NCBI GenBank assembly: GCA_029861955.1
Contig: JAOTYK010000006.1
Span: 1 to 64,000 of the forward strand
Direction: 5' to 3'
Source: Acidobacteriota bacterium
Lineage (GTDB): Bacteria; Acidobacteriota; Polarisedimenticolia; Polarisedimenticolales; Polarisedimenticolaceae
DNA length: 64,000 nt
The notes beneath the pieces are model-generated. The model made no database searches, had not been told where the DNA came from, and saw nothing but the letters and a program-made list of their open reading frames with translations. The position numbers were made by a program, and so were the translations under genes. Below, one piece after another: positions 54,271 through 63,436 of the stretch (within the stretch, counting starts at the first letter, position 1; each line of letters opens with the position of its first letter).

Positions 54271-56775
54271 GTGCGGCCCATTGTCCTTTGTTCCCTCTTG
54301 GTTTTCTCGTCGCTCGTGGGAGTGGCGGCCGCGCCGTCTTCGCACGATGTCTGGCTGCTTCAGGACACGAAGGGTCAGACTCTCGACTCCCGGCACTCCG
54401 ACCGTCTACTGAATCCGGCGTCCGTGCTGAAGATCGCCACCAGTTGGTGGGCCCTCGAGACGCTGGGCTTCGATCATCGATTCGAGACGCGGTTCTTTCT
54501 GGCCGGAGAGATCGATCGCGAGCGATCCACTCTCATCGGCGACCTCGTGGTCCTTGGCGGTGGCGATCCGGACTTTCACGGCGAGAATGGCTGGCTTGTT
54601 GCCGAGGCGCTGGCACGGCTCGGCGTCCGGCGGGTGACCGGCGACCTGAGGGTGACGCCGAAGTTCTACATGGGCTGGGAGGGCGGGATCCCGTACGAGA
54701 CGAATTCCGTTCTACGCGGCGAGACGATGGGCCGGAGACTCAGGGATGCTCTCGACCCGGACCGCTGGGATCGTTCCACACGTCGTGGCCTCGAAGAGTT
54801 TGCGGGTAGGAGCGGACGTTCGCTCGAGTCGTTTCCCTCTATTCGATTCGCTGGCGATGTGGTCGGGCTCTCTGCCGAACCGCCGATCGATGGGTTGTCC
54901 GCATCGATCGTGCATCGGTCCAACCCGTTACCGATCCTCCTGAAGCGTTTTACGAGCTACTCCAACAACGACATCGATCGTCTGTCCGACACGCTGGGGC
55001 AGCCGGCCGAGCTCGGGCGGTTTCTGACGAGCAAATTGAATCTGTCCGAGGATCGTGTCGAGGTCGGTTCGCTCTCCGGTCTGGAGACTAATCGGCTCAG
55101 CTGCGATTCCATCGTTTCTCTGCTGGATGCATACGCGTCCTTCGTAGCGCAACACGATTCGGAACTGGCCGACCTCCTTCCCGCCAACGGCTGCGATCCC
55201 GGCACGCTCGAGAACTTCCCCGGGCTGGAGTCCTTGCCGGCGGCAACAATCGTCGCCAAGACGGGGACACTGCTTCGTACCGACGACGGAGTCTCGGTCG
55301 TTGCGGGAGTGTTGCAGACCGATGAGGGCCAACGGACATTCTGTCGGGCGGCCTTGAAGAGCGGACGTCGAACCCTCGACGCCAGGCACGATGCGGAGAA
55401 TTGGCTTCTGGCGTCGATCGACTTCACGCCTTCATCGACGATCGGGTGCGGGGCACCGGTGGTTCATTCGGACGATGACGTGGAACTCGAGGTCAGGCAT
55501 CCCCGATTACCCCTGGCCAAGGGTGAGAACTGGCCCGGGTTCCTTGGTCGGAACGGTCGTCCCGTCTCCGAAGAAGGGCCGTTGCCGAAGCGCTACCTGA
55601 AAGAGACGCCGCCGGTACGCTGGCACGTCGAGGCAGGCGAGGGGTACGCCGCCCCCTCGATCGCAGACCGCACGGTCTATTTCTTTGACCGCGTGGATGC
55701 CGAGGCCCGGCTGCGGGCCATCGACGCGTCAAGTGGCAGGACGATCTGGGAGAGCCGCTACCCGACGGACTATGTCGATACGTATCAGTTCAGTAACGGG
55801 CCGCGCAGCTCACCGGTCATCGCGGACGGCCGGGTCTACACGTTCGGCGTCGAAGGACGGCTGCGAAGCCATTCGACTGATGACGGCCGGCTGCTGTGGG
55901 AGATCGACACGACCGCAAAGTTCGGTGTCGTCCAGAACTGCTTCGGCGTAGGAAGCACGCCGGTGATCGAGAACGACCTACTGATCGTTCCTGTCGGCGG
56001 GAGTCCTCCCGATAGCCCACCCTTCGACAGTGGTGAGACTCGTGGGAACGGAAGTGGTGTCGTTGCGTTCGACCGCAAGACCGGAGAGACCCGCTACGCG
56101 ATTAGTAACGAGCTGGCAAGTTACGCGAGCCCGGTGCTCACGACCATCGATGGCCGCCGCTGGGCGTTTGTCCTTGCCCGCGGGGGACTGATCGCGTTCG
56201 ATCCCACGACCGGGGCGATCGATTTCGAATTCCCGTGGCGTGCCTCCCGGGTATTGAGTGTCAATGCTGCCAATCCCGTCGTCGTCGGCAACGAGGTGCT
56301 GATCAGCGAGGCGTACGGGCCGGGTTCGGCGCTCCTGCGAGTGCGACCCGGGGGCTACGAGGTCGTCTGGAAGGACGCCAGGCGTGACAAGAGTCTGCTG
56401 AGTCACTGGTCGACCCCTATCCATCGGGACGGTCGTCTCTTTGGTATCCATGGTTATGGGACGGCGGACGTCCACCTTCGTGCTATCGAGTGGAAGACCG
56501 GAAGACTGATCTGGAAGTCTCCGTTGCTCGAGAGATCCACCGCCTTACTCGTCGATGATCTCCTGGTTGTTGCGGAGGAGGGTGGTGAGGTCCATCTCGT
56601 GAAGGCTCAGGCGGAGAGTTACGAGAAGCTGAACACCTGGCGGTTCGCGGAGGACGGACAGTCGCTATTGCGGCGACCGGTCTGGAACGCTCCGGTCCTG
56701 TCCCATGGTCTCTTGTTCCTGCGCGGCAGAGATCGCCTGATCGCGATCGATCTGCTTACCGAGAAATCCCCATGA
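54271..56775 (+). CDS. S13 D-Ala-D-Ala carboxypeptidase fused to a PQQ-type beta-propeller
   Basis: An 834-residue exported protein joining two families. After a signal peptide (SLLVFSSLVGVAAA), residues 25-400 are a PBP4-like S13 peptidase with all three motifs: S51-V-L-K54, S231-N-N233 and K330-T-G. Residues 420-834 form a PQQ-binding-like (BamB-type) propeller with blades such as LRAIDASSGRTIWES, GVVAFDRKTGETRYA and LRAIEWKTGRLIWKS. No stop or frameshift separates the parts. The GTG start at 54271 has GGAGG 5 nt upstream. The peptidase trims peptidoglycan peptides; the propeller may dock an envelope partner. The stop overlaps the AsmA start. Confidence 0.88.
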   Translation: MRPIVLCSLLVFSSLVGVAAAPSSHDVWLLQDTKGQTLDSRHSDRLLNPASVLKIATSWWALETLGFDHRFETRFFLAGEIDRERSTLIGDLVVLGGGDPDFHGENGWLVAEALARLGVRRVTGDLRVTPKFYMGWEGGIPYETNSVLRGETMGRRLRDALDPDRWDRSTRRGLEEFAGRSGRSLESFPSIRFAGDVVGLSAEPPIDGLSASIVHRSNPLPILLKRFTSYSNNDIDRLSDTLGQPAELGRFLTSKLNLSEDRVEVGSLSGLETNRLSCDSIVSLLDAYASFVAQHDSELADLLPANGCDPGTLENFPGLESLPAATIVAKTGTLLRTDDGVSVVAGVLQTDEGQRTFCRAALKSGRRTLDARHDAENWLLASIDFTPSSTIGCGAPVVHSDDDVELEVRHPRLPLAKGENWPGFLGRNGRPVSEEGPLPKRYLKETPPVRWHVEAGEGYAAPSIADRTVYFFDRVDAEARLRAIDASSGRTIWESRYPTDYVDTYQFSNGPRSSPVIADGRVYTFGVEGRLRSHSTDDGRLLWEIDTTAKFGVVQNCFGVGSTPVIENDLLIVPVGGSPPDSPPFDSGETRGNGSGVVAFDRKTGETRYAISNELASYASPVLTTIDGRRWAFVLARGGLIAFDPTTGAIDFEFPWRASRVLSVNAANPVVVGNEVLISEAYGPGSALLRVRPGGYEVVWKDARRDKSLLSHWSTPIHRDGRLFGIHGYGTADVHLRAIEWKTGRLIWKSPLLERSTALLVDDLLVVAEEGGEVHLVKAQAESYEKLNTWRFAEDGQSLLRRPVWNAPVLSHGLLFLRGRDRLIAIDLLTEKSP

Positions 56776-58793
56776 AAGATCGCGGCAAACCCACGGCACG
56801 ACGGCGACGATGGATCCTCTTGGCCGGGGCCTTTCTTGTATTGATCCTGATCATTGGATTTACGGCATCAATGCTGGTCGATCCGGAATCCTTTCGTGGC
56901 CGGATCGAGCGCGGCTTGACGGATGCCACCGGCTGGTCGTGCGAGATCGGTGAGATCGATTTTTCGATCTGGAAGGGTTCGCTGTCGGTGGCTCCGGCGC
57001 GTCTTCACGATCCCCGCGGCGAATCCGCCGTCGACGTTGAACGGATCTCCATTCGTGTCGCGCTCTTCCGACTCCTGCGTGGAGATCTCGCAATACGCAG
57101 TGTCACGCTCCACAAGCCAAACGTGACGCTCGTCAAGGGGGCAGGAACCGAAGAGTGGCCGATGCCGGGCAAGCCATCGTCGACCTCCTCGTCGCAACCA
57201 CAACAGACTGACGACACGGACGGGACTCCCGATGCTACGGGTTCGTCAGCGGTCGTGAGTGAGAACGAGACGGCCAAAGGACCGACGATCTCGGTGGTCC
57301 GACTCATTCGTGGTCATGTAACCCTCGACGATCGGAACGCAACCACCCCCAGCCTGGTGACGCTGGAAGATGTCGTGGTCGCGTGGCATGTCGAACAGGA
57401 CCGCTTCGAAGGGTCCGCGGGTCTACCCGATGACGGTGGCCGCGTGCGGGTGGAGGGCGATCCACAAGGTCCGTTCTCCATCACCCTCGAGAAGATCGAC
57501 GCGCGATTGCTCGAACCGTGGCTTGGTTCCGGGCTCTTTGTCGGCGAGACACGGATCGACGGCATGATCGACATCGATTGGCCGTCTTCCGTCGCAGGAG
57601 AGATCGAAGTCCGACCGCTGTTGATGCTGGACGGTATCGAACCCCTCGAAGACGTCCGTGCCGACTTCACCCTCGTGACCGAAGATGGGCAGCTCATGCT
57701 CGATCGCGTTGAGATCGAGGGGTCCGGTGTCCGCATCGTCGGCAGCGGTCGCGTGCAACCGGTCATGGATCTGCATCTGAGCCTCGAGGAGACATCTCTG
57801 GAGTCCCTGATTCTATGGAGTGACGCCGTCATGCCGCTTCCGGTACCGGTGTCGCCACCCGGCTCGATGACGGCCACCTTCGCCCTGCGAACGAAGGGCG
57901 ACGGCAGCGTCGTGCTAACCGGTGCGGGGCAACTGCACGCGGCCGAGGTGACGCCCGGGAACCCGCTTCCGGCGCTTCACGATGTCCGTGCCGAATTCGA
58001 ACTTGACGAGACCGGCCAACTGACGACTCGCGTCATCGATGCCACCGTCGCCGGCGGCAAGCTGCTAGGGCAGGCCGATCTCGATGCGATCGCGCCGCCG
58101 GGCTTGCTCAGCTTCGACGGCGAAGTCGAGGCGGCGGTCCTGGGAAAATTGATCGGCGGCTTCATGGCAGATCCTGACAGTGAAATCCTGGGGGTCACCG
58201 CGCTGGACCTCGATCTCGGCCTCGATCTCTCGGGGGAACTCGATGCGTCGGCTCTCCGTGGCGGTCTCTCGATCCTCTCGACGGAGGTCGACCTCCCGGG
58301 TTGGGATCTGGAGAACGCAGTGCGCGAGGGAGTCGAAGCCAAACTGGCATCGCTGGGAGCGCTGCAGGATCTTCTTGGTGATCGGGATGACACACCGTCG
58401 GACGACAGCGAGGAGACAGCAGATGAAACGGGCGAGCCACCCCTGATCGATCAACTCGCCGCGACGATCGCTTTCGGTTCGATGCCATGGGAAATCTCTC
58501 ACCTGTTGCTGGCCGCAGGTGATCTGATCTCGGAGGGTCGTGGAACATTCGATCCCCTCCAGGATCACCTGGATCTGGCCATCGTGGCTAAATTCTCTCC
58601 GGAACGAAGCGCCCGCTGGTTGGAGGAGTACGGTGAGTTGGAGGCCTTGCAAGACTCGGAGGGCCGAATCTCACTGCCCGTGCTGATTCAGGGCTCGGTT
58701 GTGGCTCCAGACGTCTCAGTCGATGCCTCGCAACTGCGCAAATCCAAGCGCAAACAGCTGAAAAAGAAGCTCCTGGAGCGCCTGCTGCGGTGA
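56772..58793 (+). CDS. AsmA-family envelope protein
   Basis: A 673-residue protein with one N-terminal membrane helix (WILLAGAFLVLILIIGFTA) and a long periplasmic part. The N-domain has the AsmA/YhdP-like pattern (WSCEIGEIDFSIWKGSLSV; IRSVTLHKPNVTLVK) and an AsmA_2-style C-terminal stretch ending in a Lys/Arg-rich tail. AsmA relatives are thought to move phospholipids between membranes. ATGA overlap ties it to the peptidase-propeller fusion, so the pair likely works on the envelope together. A Ser/Thr/Asp-rich low-complexity segment lies at about 135-165. Confidence 0.85.
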   Translation: MKDRGKPTARRRRWILLAGAFLVLILIIGFTASMLVDPESFRGRIERGLTDATGWSCEIGEIDFSIWKGSLSVAPARLHDPRGESAVDVERISIRVALFRLLRGDLAIRSVTLHKPNVTLVKGAGTEEWPMPGKPSSTSSSQPQQTDDTDGTPDATGSSAVVSENETAKGPTISVVRLIRGHVTLDDRNATTPSLVTLEDVVVAWHVEQDRFEGSAGLPDDGGRVRVEGDPQGPFSITLEKIDARLLEPWLGSGLFVGETRIDGMIDIDWPSSVAGEIEVRPLLMLDGIEPLEDVRADFTLVTEDGQLMLDRVEIEGSGVRIVGSGRVQPVMDLHLSLEETSLESLILWSDAVMPLPVPVSPPGSMTATFALRTKGDGSVVLTGAGQLHAAEVTPGNPLPALHDVRAEFELDETGQLTTRVIDATVAGGKLLGQADLDAIAPPGLLSFDGEVEAAVLGKLIGGFMADPDSEILGVTALDLDLGLDLSGELDASALRGGLSILSTEVDLPGWDLENAVREGVEAKLASLGALQDLLGDRDDTPSDDSEETADETGEPPLIDQLAATIAFGSMPWEISHLLLAAGDLISEGRGTFDPLQDHLDLAIVAKFSPERSARWLEEYGELEALQDSEGRISLPVLIQGSVVAPDVSVDASQLRKSKRKQLKKKLLERLLR

Positions 58794-58915
58794 ATCTGCG
58801 GCGCGCAGTCGCCTGCCTTGTTATCCTGCACCCGTCCCACACGAATAGATTTACGAAACCGAGACATCGTAGGGTCCACTCGGATTCACCGGCGATGCCT
58901 CAGGGGGAAAGTACG

Positions 58916-60700
58916 ATGACCAACCGAGCATCACGATGGTTACCGACCATCGTCATCGCCTGCATGGCGATCGTCTCGGCGATCGGCATCGGTCACGCCG
59001 CGGGCGAGGCCAAGGTGCCCGTCGAGATTCTCGAGCTCGACAACGGAATGAAATTCCTGCTCGTGCCGAGAACGGACAAGACAACCGTCGCAGCCGGGTG
59101 GGTTGCACATGTGGGTTCCGCCAACGAGCGACCGGGGATTACCGGAATCAGCCATCTGTTCGAACATATGTTGTTCAAGGGAACCACGACGATCGGCACG
59201 ACCGACATCGAACGGGATCTCGAGATCATCGAAGAACAGGAGCGCCTTCAGGAGCAGATTCGCTTGATCTATCGAGATCAGCGCGAGCGCTGGCGGCGCG
59301 GCGAGATCGAAGATCCGTTTGCGCCGGAGAACCGAACGGAAGAACAGATCAAGCTCGAAGAGCAGTTCCAGGCCCTCGTCGAGGAACAACGCTCGATCAT
59401 GATCAAGGACGAGTTCGACAAGATCTATACGAAGGCCGGCGCGACCGGGATGAACGCCGGTACAACCAATGATCTGACTCTCTATTTCATCACCGTTCCT
59501 GCCAACAAGCTGGAACTGTGGTTCTGGATGGAGTCGGATCGGTTGAGTTCGCCTGTAATGCGTGAGTTCTATAGCGAACGGGACGTGGTGTATGAAGAGC
59601 GACGACTTCGAACCGAGTCGACTCCGACGGGCGAGTTCGATGAGCAGTTCGAGTCCATGTTCTGGCAATCTCATCCATACAACTGGCCGGTCGTCGGCTG
59701 GCCCTCGGATCTCCGTGTCATCAGCAAGCAAGAGGCCGATGAGTATTTCTCGACGTACTACGCGGCCAACAACCTTACGGCAGCTCTCGTTGGCAACTTT
59801 GACGTCAATGAGGTCAAGAAGCTCGCCAACAAGTACTTCGGGCGACTCCCGAATCGCGGCGCCAAGGCACCGGATGTCGTGACGCTCGAGATGGAGCAGA
59901 AGGCCGAGAAGCGGATGCAGGCCGAATGCGACTGCCAACCCCAGGTCGAGGTGCGCTATCACACGGTACCCTTCATGCACGCGGACTCCTACGCGCTCGA
60001 CGTGCTGGCGGGCCTTCTGAACGGTCGCACCGGTCGGCTCTACAAGTCGATGGTGTTGGATAGCGAGATCGCGGCATCGGCATTCGCCGGTCAGGACTCG
60101 CGAAAGTACGGTGGAGCCTTCTCGTTTGGCGCCCAGACCAAGGGGGATGCGACCCCGCAGCAACTCGAGGATGGTTGGTACGCTCAACTTCGCAAGATTG
60201 TTGAAGAACCCATTCCTGCGGAAGAACTGCAGAAGGTCAAGAACGGGATCGCAGCCGATGCGTATCGCAACCTGGAGAATCCGTTCTTTCTGGCATTGCA
60301 GTTGATGTTCTATGACGGTCTCGGAGATTGGGAGTACATGAACGTCTGGTCGGACTTGACGCTGGCCGTGACGGCCGAAGACGTCAAACGGGTCGCCGAG
60401 AAGTATTTCGCAGAGGACAATCGGGCCGTGGCTCAGTACTACCGCAAGGCGGGTAGCGGGGGTGACGAGGAGTTCCCGGAGCTCGCAGAGCTCGAACCGG
60501 AGTTGCAGGGTCCGCTTCGCCAGCAGCTAAAGCAACTGAAAAGCATGGGTGATCCCGAGCAGCTCACGACGATACTGGGACAGATTGAGCAACAAAAGAC
60601 CCAGGCACCTCCACCGATGGCCCGGGCGTTTGAGATCATGGAGTCCTATATCCGGGCTCGCATCGAGGAGCTTCGCTCCGAAGAGGGGAGTGAGCAATGA
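58916..60700 (+). CDS. M16 zinc peptidase, catalytic subunit
   Basis: A 594-residue exported peptidase with signal peptide (VIACMAIVSAIGIGHA). The inverted zinc motif H80-L-F-E83-H84 and the distal Glu in VVYEERR are intact. A charged helical insert of about 75 residues (EQERLQEQIRL to FDKIY) lies between the zinc motif and GMNAGTTNDLTLYF; similar inserts occur in other bacterial M16 proteins. The start at 58916 follows GGGGGAAA. The stop overlaps the second M16 gene as ATGA, as is typical of M16 heterodimers. Confidence 0.92.
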   Translation: MTNRASRWLPTIVIACMAIVSAIGIGHAAGEAKVPVEILELDNGMKFLLVPRTDKTTVAAGWVAHVGSANERPGITGISHLFEHMLFKGTTTIGTTDIERDLEIIEEQERLQEQIRLIYRDQRERWRRGEIEDPFAPENRTEEQIKLEEQFQALVEEQRSIMIKDEFDKIYTKAGATGMNAGTTNDLTLYFITVPANKLELWFWMESDRLSSPVMREFYSERDVVYEERRLRTESTPTGEFDEQFESMFWQSHPYNWPVVGWPSDLRVISKQEADEYFSTYYAANNLTAALVGNFDVNEVKKLANKYFGRLPNRGAKAPDVVTLEMEQKAEKRMQAECDCQPQVEVRYHTVPFMHADSYALDVLAGLLNGRTGRLYKSMVLDSEIAASAFAGQDSRKYGGAFSFGAQTKGDATPQQLEDGWYAQLRKIVEEPIPAEELQKVKNGIAADAYRNLENPFFLALQLMFYDGLGDWEYMNVWSDLTLAVTAEDVKRVAEKYFAEDNRAVAQYYRKAGSGGDEEFPELAELEPELQGPLRQQLKQLKSMGDPEQLTTILGQIEQQKTQAPPPMARAFEIMESYIRARIEELRSEEGSEQ

Positions 60701-62214
60701 TCGGGCACACCAGTCTTAAGCGTTTGTCGTTTGTCGTAGGAGCCTGTCTTGCCATTGTCTTCGCCGTGTCCGGCCTCCCGGCCAAGGACAACAAGAAGAT
60801 TGTCGATCATCCCGACAAACTGAAGTTTGGCCCGTTGAAATTCGAGGTTCCGGATGTTGCGGACTACCAGCACAAGCTGGCCAACGGGTCCTCGATCTAT
60901 ATCGCACCGGATCGATCTCTACCTCTGGTCAATATCTCGGTCACGATTCGAACCGGGAGCTACCTGGAAGAGAAGATGGGTGTCGCCGGGACGACCGGAC
61001 GGATCATGCGTCAGGGCGGTGCCGGGGAATTGGATGCCGAGTCGTTCGACGAACGCATCGAGTTCCTTGCGACAAACATGAGCAGCTTTGTCGGGGGAAC
61101 TCGTGGCGGCGCTTCGATGAATTCGATCACCGGCGCTCTGGATGAGAGCCTCGACCTGTTCTTCGACATGCTCAAGACGCCTCGCTTCGAGGAAGAACGA
61201 CTCAAGGTAAGCCTCGATTCACGACTCGAGGGTCTGAAGCAACGAAACGACAACCCAGCGGGAATCTCCAATCGAGAGTGGAGCTGGCTGATCCGAGGAA
61301 ACGACCATTTCACGGCGAAGGTTCTAACGAAGGCGGATCTTGACGGTTTAAGCCGTGAAGATCTGGTCGCATTCCACAAGAAGTATTTTCGACCGCAGAA
61401 CATGATCTGGGCGGTCTCGGGGGACGTGGAGCCAAAGGCGATCATCGAGAAGCTGAACGCTCAGATCGCTAAATGGGACGTCGAGGCAATGGATGTGCCC
61501 TGGCCGCCGCCGGCTCCGACACACACTCCGAAACCCGGCCTCTACTACGTCCAGAAAGATATCCCTCAGGGTCGCGTGACGATCGGACACCTTGGTGTGC
61601 AACGCGACGGCTGGGACGACGCCCGCGAGTTTCCGTTGACGCTAATGAACGACATCCTCGGAGGTGGTGGATTTACGTCACGTCTGGTGAAGCGAATTCG
61701 GTCGGACGAAGGGCTGGCGTACAGTGCCGGGTCATCGTTCGGGATGTCCCAGCACTGGCGAGGCGTCTTCCGTATGGGCTATCAGTCGAAGAGCGAGACG
61801 GTCGCATTCGCCGCCCAGATCGCCCTCGAGGAGATGCGGCGCATGAGAGACGAAGAGGTCACCGATGAGGAACTCGCGATCTCCAAGAGCTCACTGGTCG
61901 ATGCGTTCCCGGGGAACTTCGATTCCCCGTCCACCGTCGCGAGCATCTTCGCTTCGGGCGAGTATTCCGGCCGTCCGGCAGACTACTGGACGAAGTACCG
62001 CGACCGCGCGCGGGCGGTGACGCGGGAGCAGATCCGCGAAGCGGCGCGCGCCCATCTCGATCCCGAGAAGTTGGTCATGTTGATCATCGGTGACTGGGAA
62101 GCGATCAAGCCGGGAGACGCCGACGGGCGGGCATCGATGGCGCAGTTCTTCGGCGGAGAGGCGACCGCGCTTCCCCTGAGAGACCCGTTGACGATGGAGC
62201 CGATCGACGAGTAG
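60697..62214 (+). CDS. M16 peptidase-like protein, non-catalytic subunit
   Basis: A 505-residue exported partner of the upstream peptidase. The M16 fold is recognisable (VNISVTIRTGSYLEE; FGMSQHWRGVFRMGYQSKSE; FTSRLVKRIRSDEGLAYS). At the zinc-motif position it has TGRIMRQGG, with no His-x-x-Glu-His, so it cannot bind zinc. It should build the substrate cage with the catalytic subunit. A terminator follows at 62244. Confidence 0.9.
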   Translation: MIGHTSLKRLSFVVGACLAIVFAVSGLPAKDNKKIVDHPDKLKFGPLKFEVPDVADYQHKLANGSSIYIAPDRSLPLVNISVTIRTGSYLEEKMGVAGTTGRIMRQGGAGELDAESFDERIEFLATNMSSFVGGTRGGASMNSITGALDESLDLFFDMLKTPRFEEERLKVSLDSRLEGLKQRNDNPAGISNREWSWLIRGNDHFTAKVLTKADLDGLSREDLVAFHKKYFRPQNMIWAVSGDVEPKAIIEKLNAQIAKWDVEAMDVPWPPPAPTHTPKPGLYYVQKDIPQGRVTIGHLGVQRDGWDDAREFPLTLMNDILGGGGFTSRLVKRIRSDEGLAYSAGSSFGMSQHWRGVFRMGYQSKSETVAFAAQIALEEMRRMRDEEVTDEELAISKSSLVDAFPGNFDSPSTVASIFASGEYSGRPADYWTKYRDRARAVTREQIREAARAHLDPEKLVMLIIGDWEAIKPGDADGRASMAQFFGGEATALPLRDPLTMEPIDE

Positions 62215-62243
62215 ACGGTTCGTAAGCGCGATGGAATGACAGA

Positions 62244-62274
62244 GGCCGGGCCCTTCGGGGTCCGGCCTTTTCTT
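62244..62274 (+). terminator. Rho-independent terminator of the M16 operon
   Basis: GGCCGGGCCC and GGGTCCGGCC form a 10-bp stem (one G-U) capped by a TTCG tetraloop and followed by TTTTCTT. It starts 29 nt after the M16 stop codon. Confidence 0.9.
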
Positions 62275-62278
62275 CTGG

Positions 62279-62566
62279 CTACGCCGCCGCGCGTCGATCG
62301 TCGATGGGCGGGCCGGTACTCGCGAGTTCCTGGTCCGTTCTACAGCTCGGGCAGGTCAGCAGTTTCGTTCCGAGAACGATTTGCCAACTAAACCAGAACG
62401 CGACCGGTAGGAACATCAGGTTCGCAAACGGAAGGTAGCGCGGTAATTCCGCAAGACCCAGCGTCCACCACAGGAATCCATGGAATAGCGTTCCCGTGAC
62501 CCAGAGAGAGATCCCGATGAAGAAAAACAGAACGCAACGTACGGCCAGGATGATGTGATGAAGCAC
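62279..62566 (-). CDS. Small membrane protein, function unknown
   Basis: A 95-residue protein with two hydrophobic helices (VRCVLFFFIGISLWVTGTLF; FANLMFLPVAFWFSWQIVL) and a cytoplasmic tail containing CPSC, possibly half of a zinc site that needs a dimer. The GTG start has GGGGGGA 7 nt upstream. I do not recognise the family. The downstream end nearly touches the terminator of the M16 operon. Confidence 0.6.
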   Translation of the reverse strand: MLHHIILAVRCVLFFFIGISLWVTGTLFHGFLWWTLGLAELPRYLPFANLMFLPVAFWFSWQIVLGTKLLTCPSCRTDQELASTGPPIDDRRAAA

Positions 62567-62797
62567 GGACCGGTCCCCCCGGGGTTTGGGTAAGAAGTAC
62601 GGACGAATCGGACCCGAACCATCGACAATCCTTCATTTCCGCGGCCGTTTGCAAAGAAATATACTTTTGCAGCGTTTTCGAGTTGTAGAGACTCGGGGGC
62701 GGGTCCTGTTGTCGCCAAACGCCCTTGCCCGCGCTACACTCGCCGCTCGGACGGGCTTCAAGACCTGACAGCCAGTAAGCACTAAGGAGAGATCGTC

Positions 62798-63436
62798 ATG
62801 GGACTATTGCTAGGCGACATCGTGCCTGATTTCACACAGGACTCGACAGAGGGCTCGATCCGGTTCCATGAGTGGATCGGCGACCAGTGGGCGGTTCTCT
62901 TCTCTCACCCCAAGGATTTCACGCCGGTCTGTACAACCGAACTCGGTCAGGTTGCCCGCATGAAGGGCGAATTTGATCAACGCGGCGTCAAGGTCGTGGC
63001 GGTCAGTGTCGACAGTGTGGATGCTCATCGTCGTTGGATTGGCGACATCGAGGCAACTCAGGGCGTCACTATGAACTTTCCGATCCTTGCGGACGAGGAC
63101 AAGACCGTCGCCACCGCCTACCAGATGATCCATCCCAACTCTGATCCGGCGCTCACCGTCCGATCCGTCTTCATCATCGACAACAACAAGAAGCTTCGGG
63201 CGTCGATCACCTATCCGCCTCCCACGGGGCGCCACTTCGGTGAGATCCTGCGTGCGATCGATTCCCTTCAGTTGACGGATGGTTACAAGGTCGCCACACC
63301 GGCGAATTGGAACGATGGCGACGACTGCATCATCCTTCCCTCGATCACGGACAAGGAAGATATCGAGCGACTCTTCCCGAAGGGTCACGAGGAGCAGCGT
63401 CCGTACCTCCGGACGACGCCGCAGCCGAACAAGTGA
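62798..63436 (+). CDS. 1-Cys peroxiredoxin (Prx6 type)
   Basis: A 212-residue cytoplasmic peroxidase. Peroxidatic Cys45 lies in DFTPVCTTELG, the Prx6 active site, and the C-terminal extension (ADEDKTVATAYQMI to SITYPPPTGR) is of Prx6 form. It reduces peroxides using an external thiol. A second Cys in GDDCIILPS is common in this subfamily. AAGGAGAG lies 6 nt before the ATG. Its stop overlaps the GTG start of the next lipoprotein gene (GTGA). Note the normal Cys here, in contrast to the TGA codon in the other peroxiredoxin. Confidence 0.93.
   Translation: MGLLLGDIVPDFTQDSTEGSIRFHEWIGDQWAVLFSHPKDFTPVCTTELGQVARMKGEFDQRGVKVVAVSVDSVDAHRRWIGDIEATQGVTMNFPILADEDKTVATAYQMIHPNSDPALTVRSVFIIDNNKKLRASITYPPPTGRHFGEILRAIDSLQLTDGYKVATPANWNDGDDCIILPSITDKEDIERLFPKGHEEQRPYLRTTPQPNK

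Noticed and set aside
58940-60187. 415-codon minus-strand frame
   Set aside because: It is antisense to the M16 peptidase gene, whose catalytic motifs are intact. Long antisense frames are expected in GC-rich coding DNA.
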